Assembly (NCBI GenBank): GCA_948567375.1
Contig: OX419758.1
Coordinates: 48,065,473-48,129,472, forward strand
Reading direction: 5' to 3'
Source: Lunularia cruciata
Taxonomy: Eukaryota > Streptophyta > Marchantiopsida > Lunulariales > Lunulariaceae
DNA length: 64,000 bases
Part shown: piece by piece, positions 1 through 13,200 of the stretch
How positions within the stretch are numbered: position 1 is the first letter of the stretch
How the letters are laid out: each line of letters opens with the position of its first letter
The notes under the pieces: model-generated
The model's database searches: none
Told to the model about the DNA's origin: nothing
Seen by the model: only the letters and a program-made list of their open reading frames with translations
Position numbers and translations under genes: made by a program

Positions 1-1275
1 GATATGCCCACGGGAGAAATAATTTTCCAGACTGCGCATGACTGGAGCATTCCTGATCCCAACACATCTGTATTATTTGGCAACTGAGAAGGTTATTGTG
101 GACTAAGGAGGTTATAACAAGTAACACTTAAAAGGTTTGTAGCAGCCTGAACAATTTCTGAAACGTGGATTGGAAGCTAAAACTTGTGTCACTGGTTAGA
201 TGTTCGGCACAGATAGGTACCTGACCTACTCTAAAGCTGCTCATCATCGCCATATAAGTTGGGTATGTATGTTTCATGTTCCCTCAATGTTCGAAAATTG
301 TACAAAATTGAGTTGGTTCAACAATTGCCAAAAACCACACAAGCTGAAGACATCAGAAAATGAACCTTCAGGTGAAGTCGGATTCAAGCTCAGCCATAGA
401 GACTAGTAATCATGAATGGGCATGCAGTGCAGGCTGCATTACAAGTGAGATGATAACAGAAATTCGGGCTTAAATTGTTCGGCGATGAATAAATAAACAG
501 TCAGATTTGCGGTATGTGAAACTTCTTGAGTACAGTTATGGTAGCCTGAAAACGTTTGGCCGCTAGAGGTTTCAAAGAAGTCCAAATGAAGAAAACCAAC
601 TCTTTTGCATCATACAAATTGAGGGACACGGTTTGTAAAAATATAAATTTGCATCGAAGTATGAAATGGTGAGAGAGTAGTACGAGATTGGTAAACGAAG
701 AGAAAATCGAAGTGTGAAAATGAGTATAACGGGACCATTTCGGTTGGGGAGCCAGAAAGGGACGAAACCAAAACGGTAGAGACTACAAACCAAAAGCAGG
801 CTGCTATACTGCTGCCCGTCTGAGTGCTAACTGCCTCTGCTTGGTTCCGTGATTGATTGTGTTCTTGAGCACTGGGAGAGCTAGCAACACTCACAACAAG
901 GAGGCAAGGCAACAAGCCCAGAAGTGCCGGTGGTCATGGACAATAATGTGCTTCTGCAGGGCGCTGTAGCCCGTCTTCTCTTCCGCCCCTTCAGTTCCCC
1001 TCTCCTCTCAAACCTTTCCCAATTACTGCTGCACAGTTCGGCTAACATTCTGCTCGTGCTGGAAGAAGAAGAGTCTCTCGAGCAGAGTAGTAGACAACCA
1101 CCGTGGTGCATCAACGACGAGTGGGCAATGCCCCCGGACCCTAGCTGGTGACTAGAACAGCAGCGAAAGAGCGGTTGGTTGCACTAAAGGACGGCTGATG
1201 CAATTTACATTCACAGGTTGCAGAACTAAAACTAGTGGCTGTGGGTGCCCTTCACATCCCTAGTGCTCTAAGAAA
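1..1275 (+). other. Upstream region and probable 5' leader of the kinesin gene, with a candidate uORF
   Basis: No convincing protein gene is seen before the kinesin start at 1276. The stretch from about 900 to 1275 is richer in G and C than the DNA before it and probably holds the promoter-proximal region and 5' leader. An ATG at 924 opens a 75-codon frame closed at 1151. If transcribed it would be an upstream ORF, but its product resembles nothing I know and it may be chance. No TATA box could be assigned with confidence. Confidence 0.35.
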
Positions 1276-4200
1276 ATGACGGTCCCAATGTCTCCCTCAC
1301 ACGAGCAACCTCTTCCTCCGCCTCCTCCTTCTCCTCCTCTCCCTGCTCATGCTGCTGCTCTGATTGCTTCTGCTGCTCCTGCTCCTCCTTCTCTTCCTCT
1401 TTCTCTTCCTCCTCCCTTCCAACCTCCTTCTGAAGACTCAGCAGTGCGGGTGGCAGTGCGTGCTCGCCCTCTCATCGAGAAAGAAATTGTGGAGAAATGC
1501 CAAGAGTGCGTCTCATACTCAGTGGACGGTCGCCAGGTCGTCCTTGGCAAGGACCGCAGGTTCACTTTCGATTATGTGTTTCCTCCCATTGTGGGCCAAG
1601 AGGACGTCTACAATGACTGCGTCAAGCCTCTTGTGGACAGCTGCATTGCTGGGTATGGATCCAGCCCCTTTGTCCAAGTACTGCTTATTCATTTCTAAAA
1701 TTCCTGGGAACGTGATGACAGAATGTGGGTAATCATTACCATGGGCAGGGGACAGGGCTTAAGAATGTCTAAACTGAGAAACTCAGAATGAAAATCCTCC
1801 TGCAACTTTTGTTGGTCAACAGATGCCGTTAGAATTCACTAGTTCTGTGAAAGGGTTACTAGTTTAAACAGCTCGGAGTGCAGACGTTAGGCACAGAAAC
1901 TGAGCTGTTTTCATGACGAAATGAAAGGGTTCTGGATGTAAAGTGACAACAACCTGACGGCTAATTATGTCAACATGACGGGGGCCCAACCCCTTCATCA
2001 TCGTTGCCTTTACCTTCCACCAGGATTTGGCCAACAGATTGACTTAACGAGATGGCTCATTGATCTTTGTTGTCGAGATAAAACTCAGATGAGTGCAGTT
2101 AGATGTTTGCTTCTTAGAGTCTGAGTCTGAACCTCTCGTTTGTGTTTCAGGTACAATGCGACTGTTCTCGCGTATGGGCAGACAGGGTCCGGGAAGACTC
2201 ACACCATGGGTTGTGGAAACAATACATCACTTTTGGAAGAAGAGTTGGGCATACTCCCACGGGCCATCCGTCAGCTCTATGAAGCTATAGAAGAGCGCAA
2301 CAATCAGGCGGAGTTCCTCGTACGCTCGTTTTTCCTTTTCCAATCTTGGTGATGCTCCATAACAGTAAATCTCAGTCACAAGCTCACTGAATACTCTAGC
2401 TGCTCATTTGACATGTCGAGCTCCTAACGCTTATGCAACACTTTTCACCGCAAGAATTCAACAACTTGCACCGACAATGAGAATTCTAGTAATGTGGATC
2501 TGCTAGATCTCGAGAGAACGTGTTGATCGTGTCTTGCTGTTCATATGAGACCGGTCAGTAAAACCGTTTTACGAATTAAGAATGTCAGCATATTCATGTG
2601 TGCAAATCAATGAAATGTTCGTGATGAGTATTTACTGGATCCGAATAATATATTTTTTGAGTGCAGGTGAAATGTGCTTTCGTTGAGATTTACAATGAGG
2701 AGGTCAAGGATCTGCTTCATCCGGACACTCCATCCAAGCTGATTTCTATTAGAGAGGATGCTAATGGAGACATTATCCTTGCTGGAGTTAAAGAGGAGGT
2801 GGTTACAAATTTTGGAAGCATGATTCGGTGCGCATAGCTGTCTCTAAAGCTTGGATAATTCACCTAAAGAATATTCTCCTCCTCTGACTTTATTACGGCG
2901 ACTTTTCAACTCAAGATAATTCCGCAGGCTTGATCTTAAAATTTTGCCTCCTGCTGCAAAGTAGTGGTTTATCACAAGAGGAAAGACTGATAGTTTGTTC
3001 CGACGACGAGTTCTTTCTACCTTGAGGAACGTGATTAGCTGCAGAGCTGTCTCCCGTGCAAATAAACAACAGGAAGTAGCTGACGGTAATAAAAAGTGAG
3101 TTTTGAAGGTTTTTGGAGCATGGTTCCGTGTTTCGAACCACAGGGAGCACTCTCATGAATCAACAATCAAGTAGATCACATGCTATCTTCACCATTATAG
3201 TCGAGCAGCGTGCAGTCCAAGATGGTGCCCCGAGCACTGAGTGTATCACTGCAAAATTTCACCTGGTGTGCTTTTCCTATAAATGCTCAAACGCAGCCAT
3301 CTACTTTGATAGATCAGGATTTTCTTCTCACGCATACTTCTTCTCAAATAGACCCAGAGGTCTAGAAACGTTTTGTGGAGCGTCTTTCTTCAATGGCAGC
3401 CGTGAAAGTCCAGGTTTCAAGGATCTTCACAGTTTGAGGATTTTTAAAGAAACGCTATAATACTCGTAATTAATGGGTTTTGATTCCTCCACCAGGTTGA
3501 CTTGGCTGGGTCAGAGCGTGCCAAACGAACTGGTGCAGTAGGGTTGCGCTTCAAAGAATCTGTCACAATCAACTGTGGTCTACTAGCCTTGGGAAATGTC
3601 ATCAGGTAAGCATTAAACGTATCACCTTACTTCCAGTGTTTCTAAGGTTGTACTTTTAGTATCAAATGTTTAATTCGAACTACGGATGTTTACAAGGAAA
3701 ATTGTTCCATGTATACTTATGTTTACACGTCCCAACGTTACCTGGACAAACTATGATCACCCTTCAGTTGATGCTGCTGGCAAGCCCCATCCAGGATGTG
3801 CTTTTCTCATGATGCATGGATTAGGACGGATGCTTTTATGTGTAGTCATCTTCATCACTACTACTAACCTGAAAGGTAACAACAGGTTTACGTTTATCGT
3901 TTCTTGCTGTAACACTGACCACTGACAGATTGTCCATGTCCTTGAAAGTGCACTGGGTGACGAGCGCAAACGCGGGCAACATGTACCTTACAGAGAGTCG
4001 AAGCTCACTCGGCTGCTTCAGGTGTGAATCAACATCTTTATAGCTGGTCAACATCTCGGTAACGCTTCCTTTTGTGGAAGCTTAAATCGATTTTCAGAGT
4101 TCAACATTCTGAGCTCTTTTAGCAGTTCCATGTTTAAAATATGGGGGAGTTAGACGAGTTCTCAGAAGTATGATTGTTGCCTTTTCTTTATCTTCTCCTG

Positions 4201-7200
4201 TTCTTATAATAATCATGGAGTTATCAATTGATTATTATAAGAACCTCCTGTTATTATAATAATCGGGAGCTATAACCTGGAGAACATTCCATTCGCTTGT
4301 GTCTTGTGACTCCCGAGTGGACTTGACTTTACTGGAACTTGGTTTGCAGGACTCTCTTGGAGGGAACAGCAGAACTTGTATGATTGCTTGCATCAGGTAT
4401 GAGCACAGCCTGGTGAATTCTTCCTTCGATCAAGCTGCGCTTAAACACAGGACCGTACTAAGATTAATCAGTTTCGACGAATTTCTTTCGAGTGGTAGAT
4501 AACAGAACTAAGCACTCTTGTGCCCAGGCAAATTGGGGTCGAGTAATGTGTAGGTTCCATCTGAGCTGTGTGTGGATGCTAGGAAGTTGTTTAACCTGGG
4601 CTTAAAACCAAGAAGCCCCCGTGACTTCGATTCGCATCAGCTTCGACGCTTTTTAGGCACACACAATTTAAATGGATAAAACTTCTGCCTTCTCAGCTTT
4701 AAATGTAATATGCAACTCTGGTGAAGCTTCCAAAAAGGAAAATATGCTAATACGGAGGCCTGTCATATTGGAAACAGCACAGCAGATACAAACTTTGAGG
4801 AGACCTTAAATACCCTGAAGTATGCAAACCGTGCTCGAAATATTCACAACAAACCTATTATTAACCGCGATCCTCAGACAGCCCAGCTGAACCAGCTGAG
4901 ACATGAAGTTAGGGTGCGTTGTCAAGCGTTTAATCATAGATCTCCCTGTATCCAATGTATCATATATGTTTGAGTACGCTTAAAACTTTATATGTGAGCC
5001 ATCATTCATGTAGAAGGGAACGTGCTGAAATAGAAGAACCTGTTATGTAACAAAGAGAGTTGAAAACATGTGAAACGCTTCAGTGGAGCTGCAGGTCTTC
5101 AAGAGTGTGCCAAAGCCTCTGGTTCACATTTAACTAAAGGAAAATTGTGTTCTTACACTAGAATACTAAGCGGGGCCAATAATATTAGAACATGATCTGC
5201 TTCTTATGAGTATCAAAGATTCTTGGGGTCCGGTGTTTATGACCAAAGTACCCCAAATCTAACATGATCTCCCAGACATTAGATTTTCTGTGGACACTCC
5301 AGTTTCGGGTGTGATTAAAAGCAACAGAACCTTGTCCTTGTATTGAGGCATCGTAACAACTGCGGAAACTGGGTTTATTATTTCTTCGAAGTCAAATTTC
5401 CAGTTGACATCTACTTATGTTATGAATCTTTCTATCAATGAAAAATATGACCTAATCGTAACTGCTGGTTTTGGTCGTATAGGCGCTGCAAGTGGAGTTA
5501 CTAAACACGCGAATGAAGGACATGGGACTTGAGCCTGTTACTGGACCACAGAGTTTGGAGACACTTCTCCAAGACAAGTCACATCGACAATTTCTGGATG
5601 AAATTAGGTTAGTCTGCGCCTGTTCCCTACGACGCAGAGACGCCATAACTTGCATAATTTAAACATACCTATAAAAATAAATCCACAATTTTTTGTCCCT
5701 TAGTGGTTCATTCTTCTTTCCCCGTTTCGAATGATACAAGCAATATGCTTCAGTTTATCTCTCGCAAGCGGCCTTAGCTCTCGATTTATGTTTGTTCAAA
5801 GTTGTGCTTTGGAAACCAGCTTTGTTTCGCAATGATCAGCCAAGTTCCTTTCTAAAGTAGAAACTTTTTTTCTTTGAGCAGGTCGAGAGCAGATGCCTCA
5901 ACACATGTTTCCAGTGAACTCTCGACTGTTCGCCGCAAGAGTCGTGAGAGAGAGGCAGAGTGTATGAAATTGAAACAAGACATGAAGGTTTGCAGAAAAG
6001 AAAAATTCTTCGCTATTTCCCTGTTTATGTTTTATTTGGACGCTACGCTGCACCATAATTTCAACTTCAACATCTCATTCTTGCTGAGTGATGCTTGTAT
6101 GAGAGTCCTTTGACCGAGAGAAGATGTTTCCACCTTTCTTACATTGTGCAAGAACACCCAAGTGTTCTAGAAATTATCCTGTTGTTTACTTCGATATCAA
6201 TGTTTACCGAACTTAAACATCCAATTGTTCTATAGGTTTCAGGTTCACATCACCTTGATGAACGGAGAGGGTGATCTTTAACTACACAACCTTACAAGTT
6301 GAATGATAGCTGAAAGCCAAACATCAAAGGCTAAAAAGCTTTTGCAGATTTGCTCAGAGAATAATTTCTGAATCGTGTATCTGCTCTGCGGCTGTACGAG
6401 TTAATTCCAACTGAGTGAGGGTTTGAACGGGCAAAATCTCCAGAGTCAACGCAGAATTGGTAGTAAACACGCAGATGGCACTGCGTAGTGCTAGTTGGTG
6501 TTAGCTGACAGTGACTATCCCCTTTGTGCTCTACGCACCCTATGACTACTGGCAAGTTTGCTCAAAATTCTCCTGGTACTCTACTATATGACAAAAGTGT
6601 GCAAGTGAGTAAAGTGAGTAAAGTATCAGGCATACAATACACGCTACTCACTTTCTCGGAGTCTTTTTTTCACATCTTGGCGCTTTTTTGCAGTTCACTT
6701 GCCCCTACCGTTTAGCTATTAATCTTCCTTTGTTATTGCCTCTGATTAAACCAACTGGATAGGGTTTGAGCCTCAATCCTGCCTTTCATGGTGTTCAGAG
6801 GTGGAGAAGTCCGATCACCTCTTGTGCGAGACTCCGCTCCCTTCATGATGCAATGGTCAAAATCTGCAGACGCAGACCTCGTCCCTTTCTTGGACCCTTG
6901 GTATTCCTTGAGTTGCTAGATTCCTGCTCCTAATCATTCCCATGAAGCTGCTGACTTGTTGATCAACTCGTGGTAAACACACTACAGCATTGATGACTTC
7001 ATGGGTAACCCTCATGGACATGTCTTGACCAAAAATTGTTCCTACAAACTGGTTGTAGATGCCAGCCTTTGGTTTACCTTCTTTGTCTCTTATTGCATGC
7101 ATTGTGACAGAACTCATGGTGCATGCCTAAACCCAACGTTGGTTAGTTTACTACATTAATTTTCTGATCAGGACCTGGATTCCTTCTGCACAGGTCTCTG

Positions 7201-10200
7201 AATGTCGGCATAAATTAGATTCAGTTCGCTTTCTGATAACGGTTCTGTTATACTGCTCTCTGTTATTTTACACTTCTACCAGCCCCGTTGACAGATTTGT
7301 GATAGGAGTCTGCAGTCACAACTATATATGAAGTTTGAACGTCAAAACCATTTGTGAGGAGTCCGTGTTGATTGATAACAGACATCGGAGTCACTAATCG
7401 GCAAGCTTCAAGAGGAGATATTGGAGCTCCGCACAGAGCGAGATCATTACCAGGTTAGCCTTGAGAAATCTGTGGAACACATGTCTAATCAACAAGATAG
7501 AGTGATCAGAACCTCCAGTCTGAGAGTTCTAGAGATATTCAACAAACGAATTAAGAGATTAGATGCATGTAAGTACTACGTTGTTAAAGGACACTGCAGA
7601 GTTCAGTACTCGAATTATTGATTGGCAAGATGTACGTGGTGCAATCCTAGAACTGACAAAATTGTAAGTTATAGTGTTTGCTTCATTGGTTTATGAAAGG
7701 TCTCACACTAATTCTTTTGCTGTATTGAGGGCAACAGTTGAAGCTCGATGAAGTAAGTGCAGACATGGTGTCTCTTTCGAAACTTCTTCCAGACTGGGAA
7801 AGTTCAGGAGTCATTGGCTTGTCCCCAAGAACTCATTTGATGGAAATGACCAAGAGGTTAACTGGGGAAATCGATGCAGACGGGAACGGAACAGAACAGC
7901 CCTGCCCTTCTTCTAACGGCCTCATGGAGAAGTCAGGTGTGGAATGTGGAGTCCAGGAGAGATCTGAAACGGACCTCGACTCTTCCATTGAAGATAAAAT
8001 TACGGTAAGAAACTTCAGGTTTCCAGTTCCAGACATCAATTAACTCATCTATAATGACATTCCCCAGAACATTACTCGTGGCCCAGATGTCATGCAGTCA
8101 TGCCCCAATACTTTCACACTGCATTTTCCCTATTAAAACTGCTGTTAGCACCTCCTGTCACTACCTCCAGTAGTTTAAAAGCCTAGACTCTTGTGCGACT
8201 GATTGTGGTTGTATTGATGGATCACAGAGAATGAAAATTTACCTATTCCGTTGTGTACAACAGAAGTCACAAAAGTTTCAGTAAGTAATGGCTCGAGTTG
8301 TATTTGTGGGTAGGGTGTAGCAACAAGTTCGAATGGACGAGCTGCAAGTAGGGGCACAAGGAACGTAATTAACCAGCACTTGAGAAATATACGCATACTG
8401 GAAGAGCAACTTGCAGCAAAAGATACTGACGTGAGGGCAAGAGATGAAGCTTTGATGGAGGCAAAGGAAGATCTTGCCAGAGACGAGCGAATTTTTGCAG
8501 AGAAGGTGCGAGACTATTTTGTACAGTGTACATACGGGTGGGAGCTCTATGGGCATGAAAATTTGTGAATAAACTGTCAGCAATTCATAATTAAAATTTT
8601 GCTGTACTTTATGAGATCTTGTTCATACATAGCTTAGCAATGTCAGTCGAAACTAACGAGAGCACAAGTTCAGGTTCAACTGCTTAATCATTAACTTTGC
8701 ACGATCGCAGATGAAGGAGATAAAGAACTTGAGGAAGTTAGCACGGGACCTGGCTGATGAGAAACAGGAATTATTACTAAAGTTGGAGCACGATGCTGAG
8801 ATAATCTCACACATGTCCGAGGAGGCTATTGCTAAAGAAGAACCGCTTGCACGGTTGCGGACTTCTCTGGAGGCAATGCAATCAGGTCGCATGGATACGC
8901 ATACAGCTGGTGGTGGTGTTTTATATTCGTCCAAGTCGAAGCAGGAAAACGACCTCCGGTACTATGAAGATCGTCCTCAGGACAGCGATACTTGTGAGGT
9001 TCCTCGTGAGGTAAAACACTTCACTCCTTCTTGGTACACTTCCCCACAAAACTTTGATCTCGACAAGATCGGACGAGTTAATTAGACTTTCAAGAATTAA
9101 TGACCAAACTTTTCTTGGAAGATCCTCATTCACTCGTGCCCGCTCTCACTTTTTAAGGACTAAGAAAATTAGAATGCACCACTTTCGGGCTTGGCATTAC
9201 GCGAATGAATGTATATATTTGGCATAGATGGCTAGCTTGGCAACCCGCAGGGCACTGATGAATTCGTGAGTGTTATCGTGCAGACTTTCTATGAAAGGCT
9301 GCTCCTTCCTAGTTGTGTTTTGTAGCTGACGGACTCATGCTGACATAAAACCTGCTTGTGTTAATCCCAGTCCTCACATACTCGGCCCGGGGTGTCTCAT
9401 AATATTTGAGACGCGGGCAGCTACTGTCCTATGTACTAACATCTTCATGTTGCCATCGTAAAATTTCATCTTGTTTCCGAGTCATGTTTCTCTCCAGGTA
9501 ACAATCGGTAGCACGAGCAATACATTATAGGTACCGATGCATCATAAACTTCATGCTAACCCTGGCATGCAGATTTACGCACGCTTACCTCTCTAGGTAA
9601 TTGATACTTATGACGATCTTTACTAGACCTCAATTTGTCAGAGTCAGAGTCAGTCCGGTCAGACGAGGGTATGGAATTGGGTTGTTTACAACGGGTTCTG
9701 TATTCCATTTTACAAGTATATCTGGCATGGTTGGTGCACTTCACGTTGAGAATATCCAGCAGGTAACCTACAAATGTAGCTAAGTAATAAGTAGTCTCCT
9801 AGCAATGAAGATGTTATATCACTTATAATTAGCCCGAAAATTGCTAAATGAATTTCCTGACTGACCAAAGCTGCCTAGAACTTTGCTTTCTCTACGTCTA
9901 CAGCGCGAACATGAAATTGACTTAGTTTATGCAGGTCAAAGGAGACCTCTGTGATGCGGTTGATCCAGTACCTACATCAGGCTCCGATTCAGAAAAGCAT
10001 AAGATAGAGGAGCTTTCTGAGAGGATGAAGGTCCTGGTTGCTTTCAGCCTCTCAACTCATAGCTTGATATTCTTTCCTATCAGTTGAGATGTAGGACATT
10101 ATCAATTCCATCCTTTTACGATGTCATGGTCTCCAGCCCATAGACTGATATCGACACTGAGTTCCAGTATGCTTCGATTACGGATGCCAAACGGTATCAA

Positions 10201-13200
10201 CAAATGTTTGGGTACTGGAGTTTTGGTAGACTATATGAACGACTTGGTCAAATAAGGCTCACTTGAGTTCCATCTTACTCACTTCCACTGCCTCGATTAG
10301 TCAGATCTTAGTTGTCGCTGCAAACACATCAAATAGTTAAGAGGAAGACAAACAAACAAGATCAACAAACAACATGCAGTTCTGGAAGTGTGTATCTTCA
10401 ATGTTCATGACTACCGATCCCTATCAGCCAAGACATGACTCATCTTCTTTGGCCCGCATAGGGATGCAGATCTTTCACCTATTCTCAATACCAACATGGT
10501 TGTCTTGTGTACTGGTAGGCTGAGGAAGATGAGAAGGAAAGGTTATTGTGTGAAAAGCTTGCTATAGAGGAACAAAAATCACGCCTTGAAGAGGACGTAA
10601 GGCTGCAAACTCGTGAATTCAAGCGCAGCAAGCAGATCATGGATAAGCAGCTGCATGAGCTGGCCTTGAGTATTCATCAGAAAGAGGAACTTATCCAGGA
10701 GCTGGCTAGAAATGAAGCTGAAGCCAAACATTTGACTCAACAATATGAGTCACGAATGCTAGAGCTTGAAGCGGAGGTAACTAACAGTTCCCGATTTCCA
10801 AATGTATGTTTATGTCCATAAACAGAGTACCGCAGTGAACTTTTAATTATCTAGATTCTTTCCACCTCTCGGATGTACTACAAGTGCTGTGCACTGCCAG
10901 CACAGATGAGACGCAAAGAAGAGGAGGTGGAGGCATTGAAGAGAGAGTTGGATGCCATTGATAAGAACGCCGCTAGAGGGGTTGAAGAGAAGAAAAGACT
11001 TCGTGAGCAATACGAGGAGAAGGTGAAAAGAATTACAGGCCAGCTGATAGCACTTAAGAAACAAAGATGGGAACAGGAGTCACAAAGGCTTGAGCGGCAT
11101 AAAGCAAAGTCTGAAGTCAAAGTGAGTCCTTCCTACTGGTCATAAACATTAGACAAAGTTGAGAAGTTGACTGCTACATGAAGTAAAAAGAAAACCGAAA
11201 TCAATGTGCCCTTAGGCCTTAACGCTCACAGTGACCTATCTCGAAGTTTGAAAATTTGAGGCAGCCTTTGCTTTGTCCATGTTTGTATTTGAATCTTATG
11301 AGGACCATACTTCATCTCAGATGAGAAGGAGGCCACTTATGATCTATAGGTATACGAGAACAGTTCTGGGAACAGGTTATCCAGAACTCATGAAGTGCAA
11401 ATGATCAATAAGCAATATGTACATGAATCACAATGCTAGAGTAATGTTAAATCCCTAAGGTAGAATGCATCAAATGTATCCTGCAACAAAAGTATAATTG
11501 AAACAAATTTAGAATAACCGATGGCTTACAGACTAGTAAAGAACATGAAATCGAGAGCATCTATCTATGCAAACGATAGCGAGGAATAGGAAACGTGATG
11601 GAAGAACCTGCCAGTAAGCAGTGCATGAACAAAGATGAAGAACGTGGGCTGGAGTCGGGTAGGAACACTGTAGACACGTAGGAACACTGTAGACACGAGA
11701 GGGCAAAGCAGGAAGCAGTCAAAGAGCGCATGGGAAAACACTAGGGAAGGAATTAGTTGGGGGCCGGAGGAGTGGAACAAGAGTTCTCGGATGATGTGGC
11801 TGCAGAAACGGGTTGAAGTGTAACAGGGTAACGAGAGCGAGGCGGAAGAGGACAGGACATAAAGTATATCACAACCAGCACTATGGATGCTGGAGTCCTG
11901 ATCCGCTAAACAGCTAAGGGAAGCAGAAGGCGGCTATAGTAAACCTCCCCGAAAACACCTGCGACTTTCATCAGTGCCTCACGCAGTGCCGTAGTAGCTG
12001 AGCACTTGTCAGTACCCCACTTATGATATATATGCAGGTGCAAAGTCTACAATATGATATAAGCCGGATGAGGGCTCATCAAGATACTCTGAAGAAAACG
12101 ATCATTAAGACAACTGATAGGCATGGAAGATATGTGCAGGTGCAAAATTTACAACATGAAATTACTCGGATGAGAGCTCAACAAGACTCGTTGAAGAAAA
12201 AAATCAAAGAAACAACTGATAAGTATGAAGATCAGCATGAACGTCACTTGAAAAGTATGGCTGCTCTAAAGCGTGATTCTGAAACTCAACTGAAGAGGGT
12301 TCGGGAGCTTGAGGTATTGCATTAGTGTCAGTACAATCACTTTGAATCTCTTCCAGATTATTCCATCCTATTTGGCTAAATGTTTCTGTCAGCCATCGTT
12401 GCAATTTCAATCGTCTCTCATTCTTTACCTATTTTAGTGTTATGTATCGATATATTTGAATGTCTGGACTTTCTCAAGGTGGAGAACCAGAAGCAAAGAA
12501 TGGTGGTTAGAAGGAAAAACGAGGAAATGGCAGCCGCCAATAAGAAACTTAGGGAGCTTGGCATTCTCGAGGTGGATACTTCCTCAAAGTTGAGCAATCG
12601 AGACAGGAGGATGGCTTACGACCCAACTTCAAGAAGGGGTAATGCTGTTCCGGTTCTACCACTACCAGATGCATCATCTCCAGCTTTAGTCAGCAACGTC
12701 GAGAGAACAGTATCAACTCTTGACCAAGAAATTGGCAAGCTCCTCAAAATCAAAGAGGCAGTTGCGTTGAAGAACAAACAGGTAAAAATTACCAGAAGAT
12801 ATTGTAGATTGCACTAGAAAGATGATGATCCTGTGGAACGAATCCTGCTTCATCTACCGGGCATAGTAGTCCAGACTTACAGCTCCAGAAGGACAAAATC
12901 TCGATGCGAAGTTTACATTTTCAAAGTCATCGTAAGACATAGGCCAGCTGAATGAGGACATCAAATCCTTTTGATGAGGAGACGTTTACCAGCAAGAAGG
13001 CCACTAAGTAACCATCAACATGAACATGCTTCAGATATCTTCAGAGGCGCTCAGTACCTACCATTTTGCGAAAAATAACACCTGGACTTGAAATTTGTAA
13101 CAGGAGGCGAAGAAAGAAGAGATACTAATAGAGAAAGACGAATGTTTGAACGAACGCTCGAAATTAGACCTGAAACATGCAAGGGCAATCCATGACATAT

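Noticed and set aside
881..1114. Minus-strand open frames opposite the kinesin leader
   Set aside because: Low-complexity Ser/Arg-rich translations of the complement of CT-rich leader DNA, with no motif.
1347..1732. Open frames in other frames over kinesin exon 1
   Set aside because: Poly-Leu and Arg/Gly-rich shadows of the proline-rich coding repeat.
9601..9783. Extra kinesin exon around 9601-9763
   Set aside because: Exons 14 and 15 join in phase without it and the peptide is not coiled-coil-like, so it is treated as intron.
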